64,000 nucleotides of DNA from Maritimibacter sp. (GCA_002701395.1 NZVC01000030.1:1-64000); one strand, 5' to 3'. Positions 27,805-37,426 are shown, numbered from the stretch's first letter. Notes: generated by a model not told the origin, from the letters alone. A program made the numbers and translations.

Positions 27805-29250
27805 ATGAGACGTCTTCGCAATATCAAGATCGTGGCCACGCTGGGCCCGTCGAGCACGGGTTACGACATGATCCGCGCACTGTTTCGCAACGGGGCCGAC
27901 GTGTTCCGGCTGAACATGAGCCACGGCTCGCACGAGGAAATCGCGACCCGGCACGCCAATATCCGCAAGGTCGAAGAAGACACCGGCCGCCCCATCGCCA
28001 TCCTCGCCGACCTTCAGGGGCCGAAGCTGCGCGTGGGCGTGTTCAAGAACGGGGCCGAAACCCTGTCGGACGGCCAGATGTTCCGGCTGGACCTTGATCC
28101 GGCCGAGGGCGACAACACCCGCGTTTGCCTGCCCCACAAGGAAATCTTCGAGGCGCTGGAACCCGGCACCACCGTTCTGGTGAACGACGGCAAGATTCGG
28201 CTGCGTGTCACCTATTGCGCCAACGACTACGCCAACTGCGAGGTGATCGCGGGCGGCGAGATCTCGAACCGCAAGGGCGTGAACGTGCCCGACGTGGTCC
28301 TGCCGCTGGCCGCCCTGTCCGAGAAGGACAAGAAAGACCTCGAGTTCGTGGCCGAACTGGGTGTCGACTGGATCGCGCTGAGCTTCGTGCAGCGCAAGGA
28401 AGACATGCTGGAAGCCCGCGAACTGGTGAAGGGCCGCGCCGCGGTGCTTGCCAAGATCGAAAAGCCCGCCGCCGTGAAAAGCTTCGACGAGATCCTAGAG
28501 GTCTCTGACGGGATCATGGTCGCGCGCGGGGATCTGGGCGTCGAACTGCCGGTGCAGAACGTGCCGCCGATCCAGAAACGCCTGATCCGCAAGTGCCGCG
28601 CCGTCGCCAAGCCGGTGATCGTTGCGACGCAGATGCTGGAGTCGATGATCGACAGCCCGATGCCCACGCGGGCCGAGGTTTCGGACGTCGCGAACGCCAT
28701 CTACGAAGGCGCGGACGCCGTCATGCTGTCCGCCGAGTCCGCCGCCGGCCGCTTCCCGATCGAGGCGGTGCAGACGATGCACAACGTGGCGATCGAGGTC
28801 GAAAGCGACCCGACCTACCGCGTCGTCATCGGTGCGTCGCGTGGCGCCGAGAAGATGACCATCGCCGACGGCATCGTGTCCGCCGCCCGCGAAATCGCCG
28901 AGACCGCCGACATCAAGGCCATCGCCTGTTTCAGCCAGTCCGGCACCACCGTTGGGCTTGTCGCCCGCGAACGGCCCTCGGTCCCGATCATCGCGATGGC
29001 CGCGACCACGCGGACCGCGCGCCGGTTGTGCCTGACGTGGGGCGCGCACTGCGTGAAGACCGACGAGATGGGCCGCTTCAAGGAAGCGGTCGTCCGCGCC
29101 GTCCGGGCCGCCACGCAGGAAGGCTTCGCCACCAAGGAGGACGACATCGTCGTCACCGCGGGCGTGCCGTTCAACGTGCCGGGCACCACGAACATCCTGC
29201 GCGTCGCGCCTTGCGACGAACGCAAGATCTACTCGGCAGAGCCGGAATAA
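27805..29250 (+). CDS. pyk: Pyruvate kinase
   Basis: 481 residues, full length. Signature motifs: KIVATLGPSS at the N-terminus, FRLNMSHGSHE, AILADLQGPKLRVG, the active-site stretch LAKIEKPAAVKSFDEIL, MVARGDLGVELP and the threonine-containing ATQMLESM. Converts phosphoenolpyruvate and ADP to pyruvate and ATP in the cytoplasm. AGGACGGG lies upstream of the ATG. A small membrane-protein gene follows 12 bases after the stop. Confidence 0.97.
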   Translation: MRRLRNIKIVATLGPSSTGYDMIRALFRNGADVFRLNMSHGSHEEIATRHANIRKVEEDTGRPIAILADLQGPKLRVGVFKNGAETLSDGQMFRLDLDPAEGDNTRVCLPHKEIFEALEPGTTVLVNDGKIRLRVTYCANDYANCEVIAGGEISNRKGVNVPDVVLPLAALSEKDKKDLEFVAELGVDWIALSFVQRKEDMLEARELVKGRAAVLAKIEKPAAVKSFDEILEVSDGIMVARGDLGVELPVQNVPPIQKRLIRKCRAVAKPVIVATQMLESMIDSPMPTRAEVSDVANAIYEGADAVMLSAESAAGRFPIEAVQTMHNVAIEVESDPTYRVVIGASRGAEKMTIADGIVSAAREIAETADIKAIACFSQSGTTVGLVARERPSVPIIAMAATTRTARRLCLTWGAHCVKTDEMGRFKEAVVRAVRAATQEGFATKEDDIVVTAGVPFNVPGTTNILRVAPCDERKIYSAEPE

Positions 29251-29262
29251 GGACGCGGTCGC

Positions 29263-29490
29263 GTGGCGATGTCCTCGGCCGACCTGTATCTGGTCCTCGG
29301 GCTGATCCTCGCCACGTTCGCCGTGCCGTCCCTGCTTGGGGCCTTCGCCGACCGGCGGCGGCCTTGGGTGGCGGTGCTGGTCTTTGCCATCGGCGCCGGC
29401 ATGGTGGGGGTCGCGCTGTCACGGCAGTCCTACACCCTGCACGGCGTGCCCGAGGCGTTCGTCCGGGTGGTGGCCTACTTCGTGCGCTAG
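29263..29490 (+). CDS. Small membrane protein
   Basis: 75 residues with two hydrophobic helices (about 8-27 and 36-53) separated by a basic loop (FADRRRPW), C-terminus FVRVVAYFVR. GTG at 29263 is 9 bases from AAGGA; the ATG two codons later is an alternative start. Cotranscribed with pyk by position. Function unknown. Confidence 0.65.
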   Translation: MAMSSADLYLVLGLILATFAVPSLLGAFADRRRPWVAVLVFAIGAGMVGVALSRQSYTLHGVPEAFVRVVAYFVR

Positions 29491-29507
29491 ACCTGCGCGA
29501 GATCTGC

Positions 29508-29528
29508 GCGGGGCCCAAGCGGCCCCGC
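29508..29528. terminator. Hairpin between convergent genes
   Basis: GCGGGGCC (29508-29515) and GGCCCCGC (29521-29528) with a 5-base loop between the convergent small membrane-protein gene and the transglycosylase gene. Lacks a clear T tract. Confidence 0.45.
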
Positions 29529-29535
29529 AGCGCGG

Positions 29536-30174
29536 TCATAGCCCGCAGAACAGCAGGTGCTCGAAATAGCGGTCGGCCCGGCTGGCGACGCCGTCCGACA
29601 CCCTCAGCAGCCACGTCTTCTTCAGGTGATTGCCCCGCTGAAAACCGGCCCGCCCTTCGTGATAGGCAAGGTACGAGTTCTTGGCGTCGTTCAGCGGAAT
29701 CCCCAGCGCGCGGTTCGATTCACTGATGTACCAGCCCATGAAATCGGTCGCGTCGTTGAAGTTGTTGCGCTGGGCGCCGTTGCGGGCAGGGCCCTTCAGG
29801 TAATCGCCCCACGTGCCGTCCAGCACCTGAGCATAGCCGTAGGCGGACGAAATCCTGTCGCGCGATCCCTTCTTGCGCGGTGGCCGCGCGTCCGAGCGGA
29901 ACGTCGATTCCTGAAACAGGATCGCCATCTGCACATGCACAGGCACGCCCCATTTCCGCTCTGACGCGCGCAGCGCCTCGTAGTAGTGGGGGCGTTCGGT
30001 GATCACCGCGCAGGCGTTCTCCGGGTTGCGGGGGGCGTCGCCCATGCCGTCCCCGCCGCCGCCGCAACCGGCAAGCGCCAGCAATGGCAGAAGCACCGCC
30101 AGCGGCAGGGCGCGGCGGATCAAGGGCGCACGGGTCGTGCCGGCGCACATTGCACCGGGAACGGTCGTGGTCAT
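29536..30174 (-). CDS. Lytic transglycosylase-like lipoprotein
   Basis: 212 residues from the ATG at 30174. After a basic N-terminus comes a hydrophobic stretch ending in the lipobox LALAGC (Cys near residue 37), followed by a glycine-rich linker. The body is a transglycosylase SLT domain: QMAILFQESTFRSDAR holds the catalytic glutamate in the usual ES context, with SSAYGYAQVLDGTW further on. It would cleave peptidoglycan glycan strands from the outer membrane. The start is uncertain, since an in-frame ATG also lies upstream at 30246 and downstream at MCAG. Confidence 0.82.
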   Translation of the reverse strand: MTTTVPGAMCAGTTRAPLIRRALPLAVLLPLLALAGCGGGGDGMGDAPRNPENACAVITERPHYYEALRASERKWGVPVHVQMAILFQESTFRSDARPPRKKGSRDRISSAYGYAQVLDGTWGDYLKGPARNGAQRNNFNDATDFMGWYISESNRALGIPLNDAKNSYLAYHEGRAGFQRGNHLKKTWLLRVSDGVASRADRYFEHLLFCGL

Positions 30175-30299
30175 GGGAACTGCTCTTTGGTCTTGTCTTG
30201 TTTTGTGGATAACATAGCGCGTTTCGCGGCAATTCTCAAACCGCACGATTGCGCCTCGTGCGCAGGGCGGGATCGCGGTGCCGTCCGGGAAATCGGGGC

Positions 30300-30328
30300 T
30301 TGCCAGCTGTGCTTTGCCCCCTTATACG
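30300..30328 (+). promoter_or_regulatory. Candidate promoter of rpmI-rplT
   Basis: TTGCCA (30300-30305), 17-base spacer, TATACG (30323-30328). Good -35, fair -10. About 65 bases of leader remain before the ribosome binding site of rpmI. infC, which often precedes rpmI, is not here, so a local promoter is expected. Confidence 0.5.
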
Positions 30329-30398
30329 GCGCCTCTCGAATAACTGCGTGGCCGGCTTATGGCATGCCGAGTCGCGCTTTCACCGCAAGGAGACGGAA

Positions 30399-30599
30399 AT
30401 GCCGAAGATGAAGACCAAGTCGAGCGCGAAAAAGCGCTTCAAGGTGACGGCGACCGGGAAAGTCATTTCCGGTCAGGCCGGCAAGCGCCACGGGATGATC
30501 AAACGTCACAAGAAGTTCATCCGCGACGCGCGTGGCACCACCACCCTGTCCGCCCCTGACGCCAAGATCGTCAAGGGCTACATGCCCTACGACCGCTGA
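30399..30599 (+). CDS. rpmI: 50S ribosomal protein L35
   Basis: 66 residues, basic, starting [21 protein letters not shown], the L35 signature, with [12 protein letters not shown] in the middle. AAGGAG is 6 bases before the ATG. rplT follows after 15 bases, the standard L35-L20 pair of the large ribosomal subunit. Confidence 0.98.
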   Translation: MPKMKTKSSAKKRFKVTATGKVISGQAGKRHGMIKRHKKFIRDARGTTTLSAPDAKIVKGYMPYDR

Positions 30600-30614
30600 T
30601 AGGAGTGATCTGAT

Positions 30615-30980
30615 ATGTCCCGCGTTAAAGGTGGAACCGTAACCCACGCCCGTCACAAGAAGGTCCTGAAGGCCGCGAAAGGCTACTACGCCGCGCGTTC
30701 GACGAACTTCAAGACTGCCAAGCAGGCCGTCGACAAGGCCAACCAGTACGCGACTCGCGACCGTCGCGCGCGCAAGCGGAACTTCCGCGCGCTGTGGATC
30801 CAGCGGATCAACGCCGCCGTCCGTGCGCACGATGAATCGCTGACGTACTCGCGCTTCATCAACGGTCTGGCGCTGGCCGGCATCGAAGTGGACCGCAAGG
30901 TTCTGGCCGACCTGGCCGTGAACGAACCGACCGCGTTCAACTCGATCGTGGATCAGGCCAAGGCCGCGCTGCCTGCCTGA
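30615..30980 (+). CDS. rplT: 50S ribosomal protein L20
   Basis: 121 residues, normal length for L20. Starts [19 protein letters not shown] and contains [19 protein letters not shown], the rRNA-binding region. Binds 23S rRNA early in assembly; in other bacteria L20 also represses its own operon through the leader. An intrinsic terminator follows. Confidence 0.98.
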   Translation: MSRVKGGTVTHARHKKVLKAAKGYYAARSTNFKTAKQAVDKANQYATRDRRARKRNFRALWIQRINAAVRAHDESLTYSRFINGLALAGIEVDRKVLADLAVNEPTAFNSIVDQAKAALPA

Positions 30981-31005
30981 TACGGGCGAGCACCAGGCAA
31001 ATTCG

Positions 31006-31041
31006 AACCGCGGGTTTCCGACAGGAACCCGCGGTTTTTGT
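31006..31041 (+). terminator. Intrinsic terminator after rplT
   Basis: AACCGCGGGTTTCC (31006-31019) pairs with GGAACCCGCGGTTT (31024-31037) across a GACA loop and runs into a T tract. Confidence 0.9.
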
Positions 31042-31174
31042 TTGCGCGCTCGGTGCCGCCGCCCCTTCGTTCCCTGCCGCATCGCCCCACTCCTGCCCGC
31101 TTTCGTTCCACCTGAGGTCGGATTTGCCGATTAACGGTCAACGTGGATTTCATTTTGCGGGACATTGGCGCCTC

Positions 31175-32368
31175 ATGCGCATTGATATTCTGGATGGGTT
31201 CCGGGGCTGGTTCCTGATTTGCATGACGATGGGCCACCTGGCCCTATTGCTGGCATCGGGCATTGGCCGACGGCTCAATCACCAGTTCGGTTTTCCGGAT
31301 GTCGCCCAGGGGTTCGTCCTGCTGTCGGGACTGATCATCGGGATCGTCTATGGCCGCCGCCTGCTGACCAGATCCGAAACGTCGATGCGTCAAAGCCTGT
31401 TCGGCCGCATCCGGATCATTTATCGCTGGCACGCCCTGTTGCTGATCGCGATCTTCGCGTGCACGCTGCTTTGGGCCGACGGCCTTGTCCACTTCCTTTG
31501 GGGCGATCTCCCGACACTGTCGCTGGCGTTGGGGCTTGCGCTGTTGTCCGGCCCGATGTTCATCAACATCCTTCCGATGTACATCCTGTTCATGGCCCTA
31601 ACGCCGATGGCGCTGCAGGCACTCAGGGACGGGCACGAACGGACATTGATCCTGCTGTCTGTTTCTGCCTGGCTGGTGGTTCAATTCGGACTGGTCGATT
31701 GGGTGCAGTCCGCGATCGTGGCGTGGACCGGGCTGGACGATAAACGGATCGAGATCGGCCTGTACCTGGACCGTCTCGCGTGGCAGCCGCTATACTTCGG
31801 CGGTCTCATTGCCGGGATGCGGGTCGCGCAGAACCGGCTGGACCTGTCCTTTGTCCGAACCGGCGCCGGGGCGGTGCTGTTCGCCGCGAGCCTGATGGTT
31901 GCAGGGATCATCCTTGCACTGACGATCCTCCGGAACGAGGGGCACCTGGCGCGTGAAGGCGCGCTGATGTTCGACCGGCTCTTCGAACGTCGGACGCTTA
32001 GCATCCTGAGCTTGCTCGAGTTCCTGGCGGCAGCCTACATCGCCGTCTGGCTGCTTGTCGCCGGTGATCGCTCGGGCAGCATGCTGGTGCGCCGGATCGC
32101 ATCCGTTTTCCGCGCCGTCGTCGGGTGGAGACCCATGATCTTCCTCGGGCGGCATTCGCTGTCGGTGTACACATGGCACGTTGCGCTTTGCTACGTGGTG
32201 ATGCTGGGCGGATGGCCGTGGATCCGCGACACGCCGATCCTGCTGCGCGAGATCCTCTGCGTGGCCCTGACGGCAACACTGTTCCTTGCGGGCTGGCTCA
32301 ACGCGAGGTCAGCCTCGGGCAGGGCAGGCGGTGACAAGGGCGCGCAACTGCGGACGCAGCCCAACTGA
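31175..32368 (+). CDS. OpgC-type membrane acyltransferase (paralogue)
   Basis: 397 residues from the ATG at 31175, so that the protein starts MRIDILDGFRGWFLICMTMG, the OpgC opening; a TTG start 17 codons upstream is possible but unlikely. About ten transmembrane helices, with GRHSLSVYTWHVALCYVVM near the end. It belongs to the same family as the opgC gene at 21355 but sits alone, away from opgGH. It may add a different substituent to glucans or act on another polysaccharide. Base composition is slightly less GC-rich in its first part than that of its neighbours. Confidence 0.82.
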   Translation: MRIDILDGFRGWFLICMTMGHLALLLASGIGRRLNHQFGFPDVAQGFVLLSGLIIGIVYGRRLLTRSETSMRQSLFGRIRIIYRWHALLLIAIFACTLLWADGLVHFLWGDLPTLSLALGLALLSGPMFINILPMYILFMALTPMALQALRDGHERTLILLSVSAWLVVQFGLVDWVQSAIVAWTGLDDKRIEIGLYLDRLAWQPLYFGGLIAGMRVAQNRLDLSFVRTGAGAVLFAASLMVAGIILALTILRNEGHLAREGALMFDRLFERRTLSILSLLEFLAAAYIAVWLLVAGDRSGSMLVRRIASVFRAVVGWRPMIFLGRHSLSVYTWHVALCYVVMLGGWPWIRDTPILLREILCVALTATLFLAGWLNARSASGRAGGDKGAQLRTQPN

Positions 32369-32387
32369 ACGCACCTCCGGCGGCGTC

Positions 32388-32403
32388 GCGGCCAAGTGGC
32401 CGC
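32388..32403. terminator. Short hairpin between convergent genes
   Basis: GCGGCC (32388-32393) and GGCCGC (32398-32403) with loop AAGT, between the OpgC paralogue and a convergent hypothetical gene. No T tract, so only a weak terminator candidate. Confidence 0.35.
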
Positions 32404-32409
32404 CCGACA

Positions 32410-33468
32410 CTAGGGGTTGGTGAACTCCGTCCCGGTCCAGATCCAGTCGACGGGACCGATCCGGCTGGAACTTGTCCGGATCGACACCGTGGCGCCGGGG
32501 AAAAAGCTTATCCCCGCGTGCAGGATCGAAATCGTGGGGCGGTCGGGTGGCAGGGCGGGCCAAACGTAGACATCGGCCGAGCACATCGCAGCGCCGCAGT
32601 ACCCCGCGCCGCGCGTAACTGCCGGGCCTACGCCGTTGCAGGTGACCTTTCCCCAATTGACCACGTGATCAGGCTGGCCGTCGCCGGTCAGATCGCCTCG
32701 GAACAACGCGCCATCCGCCACCTCTGCCGTGCCGGGCTGGCAGGCGTCCCGGATCGTGGTGCTCAGAACGTCCGGAAGCGCCGTGTCCTGGGGACGGTCG
32801 ACGATAAGCGGGATGGATGGTGTTTCGTGGGCGGGCGCAGTCGTTCGCGGCACGATCAGGGGAATGCCACCCGCGGGGGCTGAGGGCTGCGGCAACGGGA
32901 TCAGGGGAATGCTCTTGGCAGTGTCGCGTTCTGGTGCGGGCTTGGTAGGGTTTTCGCCCGGCGGGAAGGCCGCATCGGGACGGGGCGGAGGAAACACGCC
33001 CGGTCCAGTGCGGCCCGGCCCGCATTCCGCCAGAACGGCGCCGATGGCCCGCCGCGACCCCGACAGCCCCACCCGCATCGACCCGGACGGAACGCTGATG
33101 TCGGCCGCGGATCCGCTCATCATCGCCTTCGCCACGGCGGGAAGCAGTGGGGCCGACCAGCCCGGCTCGGCCGCCACGGGTTCGGTGAAGGCGGGCAGGC
33201 GGAAGGACCGGCCAGAAGCACGAACGACCATCTCTCCGGTGGTATAGGTAGGCGAGAACCTAATGCTGTGGACGTGCAGCACCGCGCCGAAGCTTTCGCA
33301 GTCCACCGTCACGGTCCAGGGGCCCCGTCCGCTGCCCTGGCTTAGCGCCCATGCGGCCCTGTTGCGGAACTCGGTGTCGCCATGCCACCAGATGCCAAAA
33401 TTGCCCTGCGCAGCCGCTGCAGATGCAAAGGCCAAAACGGCCAGAAACGAAGCAAGATACGCCTTCAT
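32410..33468 (-). CDS. Secreted protein with proline-rich linker, function unknown
   Basis: 352 residues with a signal peptide (MKAYLASFLAVLAFASAAAA-Q). Residues about 20-150 form one beta-rich domain. Residues about 155-235 are a low-complexity proline linker in which a short motif recurs: SIPLIPLP, GIPLIVPR, SIPLIVDR. Residues about 245-352 contain FRGDLTGDGQPDHVVNW, an FG-GAP-like calcium-binding pattern, and four cysteines probably forming disulfides. No known enzyme signature. Convergent with the OpgC paralogue. Confidence 0.7.
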   Translation of the reverse strand: MKAYLASFLAVLAFASAAAAQGNFGIWWHGDTEFRNRAAWALSQGSGRGPWTVTVDCESFGAVLHVHSIRFSPTYTTGEMVVRASGRSFRLPAFTEPVAAEPGWSAPLLPAVAKAMMSGSAADISVPSGSMRVGLSGSRRAIGAVLAECGPGRTGPGVFPPPRPDAAFPPGENPTKPAPERDTAKSIPLIPLPQPSAPAGGIPLIVPRTTAPAHETPSIPLIVDRPQDTALPDVLSTTIRDACQPGTAEVADGALFRGDLTGDGQPDHVVNWGKVTCNGVGPAVTRGAGYCGAAMCSADVYVWPALPPDRPTISILHAGISFFPGATVSIRTSSSRIGPVDWIWTGTEFTNP

Positions 33469-33534
33469 GAAAATCCCCGGTTCTAAACGTGGAAAGCGTC
33501 CTTCCCCGCGCCCTTTTCTGTCAAGCGTGGCGGG

Positions 33535-33954
33535 TCAAAGCCACATGGCGCTCAGGGGATTGGCGCAGGGGTTCGCGTAGGGATCGGGCATTCCGAGGTA
33601 CACCAGCGGTTCACCCGTCTCGAAAGCGCGCACCGCGTTGGTGGCGTGCATGAACGTCAGCGTCACCACCTCTGTCAGGTTCGCGCGCTCGGCACGGGGG
33701 CCGGACAGCAGGGGCGACAGCATCCACGTGGTCGGCTTGGTGATCCGCTGGGCGGGCGGTGTGATGCCGTCCCAGATGGCCGCGACGTCCGCGATGAAAA
33801 GGTCGGCCTCGGGGTCGTCGGCGATGACGTCGCCGAAGCCCGTGCGCAGGATATGGCGCAGTTCATCGTCGATCCGCCGCGTCAGCAGGGGCGCCGCGAC
33901 GGCGGCGGCGATGGCGGCAAAGCCACCGGCAAACACCGTCCGCCGCCGCATCAC
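33535..33954 (-). CDS. Small exported protein coupled to the GMC oxidoreductase
   Basis: 139 residues. The N-terminus MMRRRTVFAGGFAAIAAAVA looks like a twin-arginine or Sec export signal. The remainder has a hydrophilic helix (DDELRHILRTGFGDVIADD) and a conserved-looking end MPDPYANPCANPLSAMWL. The start overlaps the stop of the GMC gene by four bases. The arrangement recalls membrane GMC dehydrogenases that have a small TAT-exported partner subunit (gluconate 2-dehydrogenase subunit 3), but the sequence similarity is not clear enough to name it. Confidence 0.6.
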   Translation of the reverse strand: MMRRRTVFAGGFAAIAAAVAAPLLTRRIDDELRHILRTGFGDVIADDPEADLFIADVAAIWDGITPPAQRITKPTTWMLSPLLSGPRAERANLTEVVTLTFMHATNAVRAFETGEPLVYLGMPDPYANPCANPLSAMWL

Positions 33955-35365
33955 ACCGACCTCGCGGCGCGCAGGGACAGGGCCGAAAGCGTCAGCGTCG
34001 GATTGGCCGCGGACGAGGTCGGATAGGCCCCGGCACCCAACGCGAACAGCCCGTCGACCTCGTGGCAGCGCAGGTATCCGTCGGTGACAGAGGTTCCGGC
34101 GTCCGCGCCCATTCGGTGCGTCCCCTGGATATGCGCCTCGGTTTCCGAGAAGTGCTTGGACACGACGCCCTCAAGCGGAAACGGGAAAACGTCGGCCAGC
34201 CCGGCCTCGGCGCGTTCGATCCCGGCATAGGCATAATCGGAATGTCCGATCCACGTGATCACGGCGTCGCCGTCTTCGCCCAGCGTCACGCGGTTGTCGG
34301 CCTGCGGCAGATCCTCGGCGATCAGCTTCAGCTTCAGCCGTTCGGTCCACCGCCCGCGATCCGTCCGCAACTCGTTCGGGGCGTTGTAATTCTCTAGCAG
34401 CACCGCCCCCGCCGTGGCGCGATGCGGGCCGTCGTAGAAGCCATAGCAATGCCCGGTGATCGAGGTGCCGCCGAAATAGTTCGGCGCGCCCACGTCCACG
34501 ATCATCTCTAGGCTGACCTGCTCGTGCAGGTAGCGTCCCAGCGCCGGAGAGGTCAGCCCGCTCCGAAGCAGGATCGCCGCGTTGCCGATCGCGTTCGCCG
34601 CCACGGCGACCAGCCCGGCGCGCACAGACCGTTCCGTGCCGTCCGCCTCGCGCAGCATCACGCCAGTTGCGGTGCCAGCCTCGGCGCTGACCGCCCGCAC
34701 TTCGGTGCCGCTCACCAGCCGGACGTTGTCACGCACAAAGGCGTCGATCCCGTTCAGTACCGTGAACTTCGAATCCACCGGGCACAGATCGCAGACGCCG
34801 TTGGTGCAGCATCCGGCGCGGCGGCCGCCGTTGGCGCGGGCGCAGGCGACCGGCAGCCAGATATCGGGCCGCGCCGCGATACAGGCCGCGTCGCTTCGGG
34901 ACACGAGATGCGGCGGAAACGGGAACGGTCCCGACCGTGGATGCACCGGGTCGTCGTCCGGCCCGGCGATTTCCATGATCGCCTCGATCTCGGCATAGAA
35001 GGGCTCAAGGTCGTCGTACCGGATCGGCCAGGGGCGCCGACGCCGTGATCTTCGAACAGGGTGAAATCGGACGGGTGGAACCTTGGCACCTGTCCCCACC
35101 AGCAGTTCGAGTTGCCGCCGAACATCGTGTGCGCCACCCAGTGCTTCGGCCGGTCCGAGCGGTTGTCGAACCGGAATTCGGCGCGCGGAAGCTCCATCGT
35201 GGCAAGCTGGTCGGCATGGGAAACGGTCGGGCCCTTCTCGACCACCAGAACGCGGGCGTCGCGGGGCAGTCCGGCAAGAAAAAACATCGCCGCAAAGCTG
35301 CTGCCTGCGATGACGACATCCCACTGGTCCGCCGCGGCACGTTCCGCGGTGATGGTCTCGAACAT
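33951..35365 (-). pseudogene. GMC-family FAD oxidoreductase with a frameshift
   Basis: Two reading frames together make one GMC oxidoreductase. The first (from ATG 35365) has the FAD-binding start DVVIAGSSFAAMFFLAGLP, a VLVVEKG strand and FGGNSNCWWGQVPRFHP, and ends its homology near 35035. The second continues with PIRYDDLEPFYAEIE and runs through CCTNGVCDLCPVDSKFT to the C-terminal GTHRMGADAGTS and YPTSSAANPTLTLSALSLRA. Total span is 1415 bases, one short of a multiple of three, so a single-base loss in the four-G run at 35031-35034 explains it. This is either a real frameshift or a sequencing error. The family oxidises alcohols or sugars. Confidence 0.8.
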
Positions 35366-35533
35366 GGGACGCCTGCTCCTGCCCCGGTTTTCGCGCCACT
35401 ATAAAGGGGGGCGATTCAAAGGCAAGCAAGCCTCCCGGCGGTGCTTTTGCCGGGGCCGCAAACACGGCACAGCCTTGCATTCGGAGGCCGCGCTGGGTAG
35501 CAGATGCCGCGACCAAGGCAGACGGGGCCCACG

Positions 35534-36607
35534 ATGGACGATCTCAGAACCAAATACCTCGACGCGATTGCCGGTGCCGGCGACGAGTCCGCGCTCGAGG
35601 ACCTGCGTCTGCAGGCCGTCGGCAAGAAGGGCGAGGTCGCTCTTAAGATGCGCGAACTGGGCAAGATGACCCCGGAAGAGCGTCAGGTGATGGGCCCGAA
35701 GCTGAACGCGCTGAAGGACGAGATCAACTCGGCGCTTGCTGCCAAGAAATCCGCGCTGGCCGATGCCGCGCTGGACGAACGCCTGCGCACCGAGTGGCTG
35801 GACGTCACGCTGCCGTCGCGCCCGGTGCGGCAGGGGTCGGTCCACCCGGTCAGCCAAGTGACCGAAGAGGTGACGACGATCTTCGCCGACATGGGCTTCG
35901 CCGTGGCCGAGGGCCCACAGGTCGAGGACGACTGGTACAACTTCGATGCGCTGAACATCCCGGCCGAGCATCCGACCCGGACCGAGATGGACACGTTCTA
36001 CATGCACCGTGCCGAGGGCGACGTCCGCCCGCCGCATGTGCTGCGGACCCATACCTCGCCGGTGCAGATCCGCGCGATGCTGGAACAGGGCGCCCCGATC
36101 CGCGTGATCGCACCGGGTCGCGTGTACCGCGCCGACTATGACCAGACCCACACGCCGATGTTCCACCAGATCGAAGGTCTGGCCATCGACCGCGATATCT
36201 CGATGGCGAACCTGAAATGGTGCCTCGAGGAATTCTGCCGCGCCTTCTTCGAAGTCGACAAGGTCGAGCTTCGCTTCCGCGCGTCGCACTTCCCCTTCAC
36301 CGAACCCTCGGCCGAGGTCGACCTGCGCTGTTCGTGGCAGGACGGAACGCTGAAGGTCGGAGAGGGCGACGACTGGATGGAGATCCTTGGGTCGGGCATG
36401 GTGCACCCGCATGTGCTGCGCTCGGGTGGGATCGACCCCGACCAGTGGCAGGGCTTCGCCTTCGGGATCGGCATCGACCGGCTGGCGATGCTGAAATACG
36501 GCATCCCCGACCTGCGCGCCTTCTTCGACAGCGACCTGCGCTGGCTGCGCCATTACGGCTTTTCCGCGCTGGACATGCCGTCTTTGGCAGGCGGGCTAAG
36601 CCGCTGA
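35534..36607 (+). CDS. pheS: Phenylalanyl-tRNA synthetase alpha subunit
   Basis: 357 residues from the ATG at 35534. N-terminal coiled coil (about 1-95), then the class II catalytic core: [50 protein letters not shown] and the motif 3 region [18 protein letters not shown]. Makes phenylalanyl-tRNA together with PheT. Unusually, pheT does not follow directly: two small genes and a repeat lie in between. Confidence 0.97.
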   Translation: MDDLRTKYLDAIAGAGDESALEDLRLQAVGKKGEVALKMRELGKMTPEERQVMGPKLNALKDEINSALAAKKSALADAALDERLRTEWLDVTLPSRPVRQGSVHPVSQVTEEVTTIFADMGFAVAEGPQVEDDWYNFDALNIPAEHPTRTEMDTFYMHRAEGDVRPPHVLRTHTSPVQIRAMLEQGAPIRVIAPGRVYRADYDQTHTPMFHQIEGLAIDRDISMANLKWCLEEFCRAFFEVDKVELRFRASHFPFTEPSAEVDLRCSWQDGTLKVGEGDDWMEILGSGMVHPHVLRSGGIDPDQWQGFAFGIGIDRLAMLKYGIPDLRAFFDSDLRWLRHYGFSALDMPSLAGGLSR

Positions 36608-36621
36608 ACCCGGCGCGGCTG

Positions 36622-36972
36622 TTGACGCTTCGGCTGGCGGTGCAAAGCCGCCTTGCCGCGGCTCAGCTTCGCCGCGCCGCAACCGACCCCGCGCTTCGGG
36701 CCGAACTGGCCGAACTGGAACGAACGGCGCGCGAGGCCGAGGCCGCCGTGCGCGCCAACACGCTGACCGCCGCGCAGGGCCGCGCGCTGGCCGATGGCAA
36801 TGACCGTCTGCGCGCGATCTTCGATGGATTGCACGGTGGCGATGTGGCGATGGCCCGCAAGGTGGCACGCGACTTCCACGCCGACGGGGGCGCTACGCGC
36901 GGGTTCGGCGCCCGTTTTCGCCCATCCAGGGGCTGGCTGCGCTTTTTCCGCGACGAAGTTTTCCGCCGCTGA
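36622..36972 (+). CDS. Hypothetical protein between pheS and pheT
   Basis: About 116 residues, rich in alanine, arginine and leucine, predicted mostly helical with coiled-coil character (AELAELERTAREAEAAVRA), and a basic aromatic end GWLRFFRDEVFRR. Third codon positions are strongly G/C, like real genes here. The start is unclear: TTG at 36622 or GTG at 36640, or an upstream non-ATG start overlapping pheS. No family recognised. Confidence 0.5.
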   Translation: MTLRLAVQSRLAAAQLRRAATDPALRAELAELERTAREAEAAVRANTLTAAQGRALADGNDRLRAIFDGLHGGDVAMARKVARDFHADGGATRGFGARFRPSRGWLRFFRDEVFRR

Positions 36973-37044
36973 GGTCCGGTCGGGCTGGCCGTTGGGGCAA
37001 CCGCCGCTATCGTTGTGGTCGCACCGTAGCCAAGGGGAAACGAC

Positions 37045-37326
37045 ATGCGCTTGTTCCGTCACGAGAACCGCCAACGCAACCACGGCACGCGCCGCGTCTA
37101 CGCGATGTTCGAACTGGCCTACACCTTCGTCGATTTCAGCGCGGCCGTCTGTTTCACCATCGGGTCGGTCCTGTTCTTCTGGGACAGCACGATGACCATC
37201 GCGACATGGCTGTTCCTGGTCGGCTCGATCCTGTTCGCCGCCAAGCCCTCGCTGCGGCTGGCGCGCGAGATCAAGCTGGCGCGCATGGGCGAGCTGGAAA
37301 AGCTGGCGGAACGGGTCGAAAGCTGA
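37045..37326 (+). CDS. YrhK-like small membrane protein
   Basis: 93 residues. Starts with basic MRLFRHENRQRNHGTRRVYAMFELAYT, has two hydrophobic helices (about 28-46 and 52-70) and ends with a charged helix REIKLARMGELEKLAERVES. This matches the YrhK domain family, whose function is unknown. ATG preceded by AAGGGGAAA. Confidence 0.78.
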   Translation: MRLFRHENRQRNHGTRRVYAMFELAYTFVDFSAAVCFTIGSVLFFWDSTMTIATWLFLVGSILFAAKPSLRLAREIKLARMGELEKLAERVES

Positions 37327-37426
37327 CGGCTGGGTAGGGGGCTTCGCAGATATGTGGCTTCGCCCTAGCGGCGCTGCATGCGGTGCGCTCCGGATTCCAT
37401 TGCGCCTTTCGCGGACCGGGTCCGTT

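Noticed and set aside
27670..28137. N-terminal extension of the N-formylglutamate amidohydrolase frame
   Set aside because: It would run antisense into pyk and adds no family sequence; the start at 27669 fits family length.
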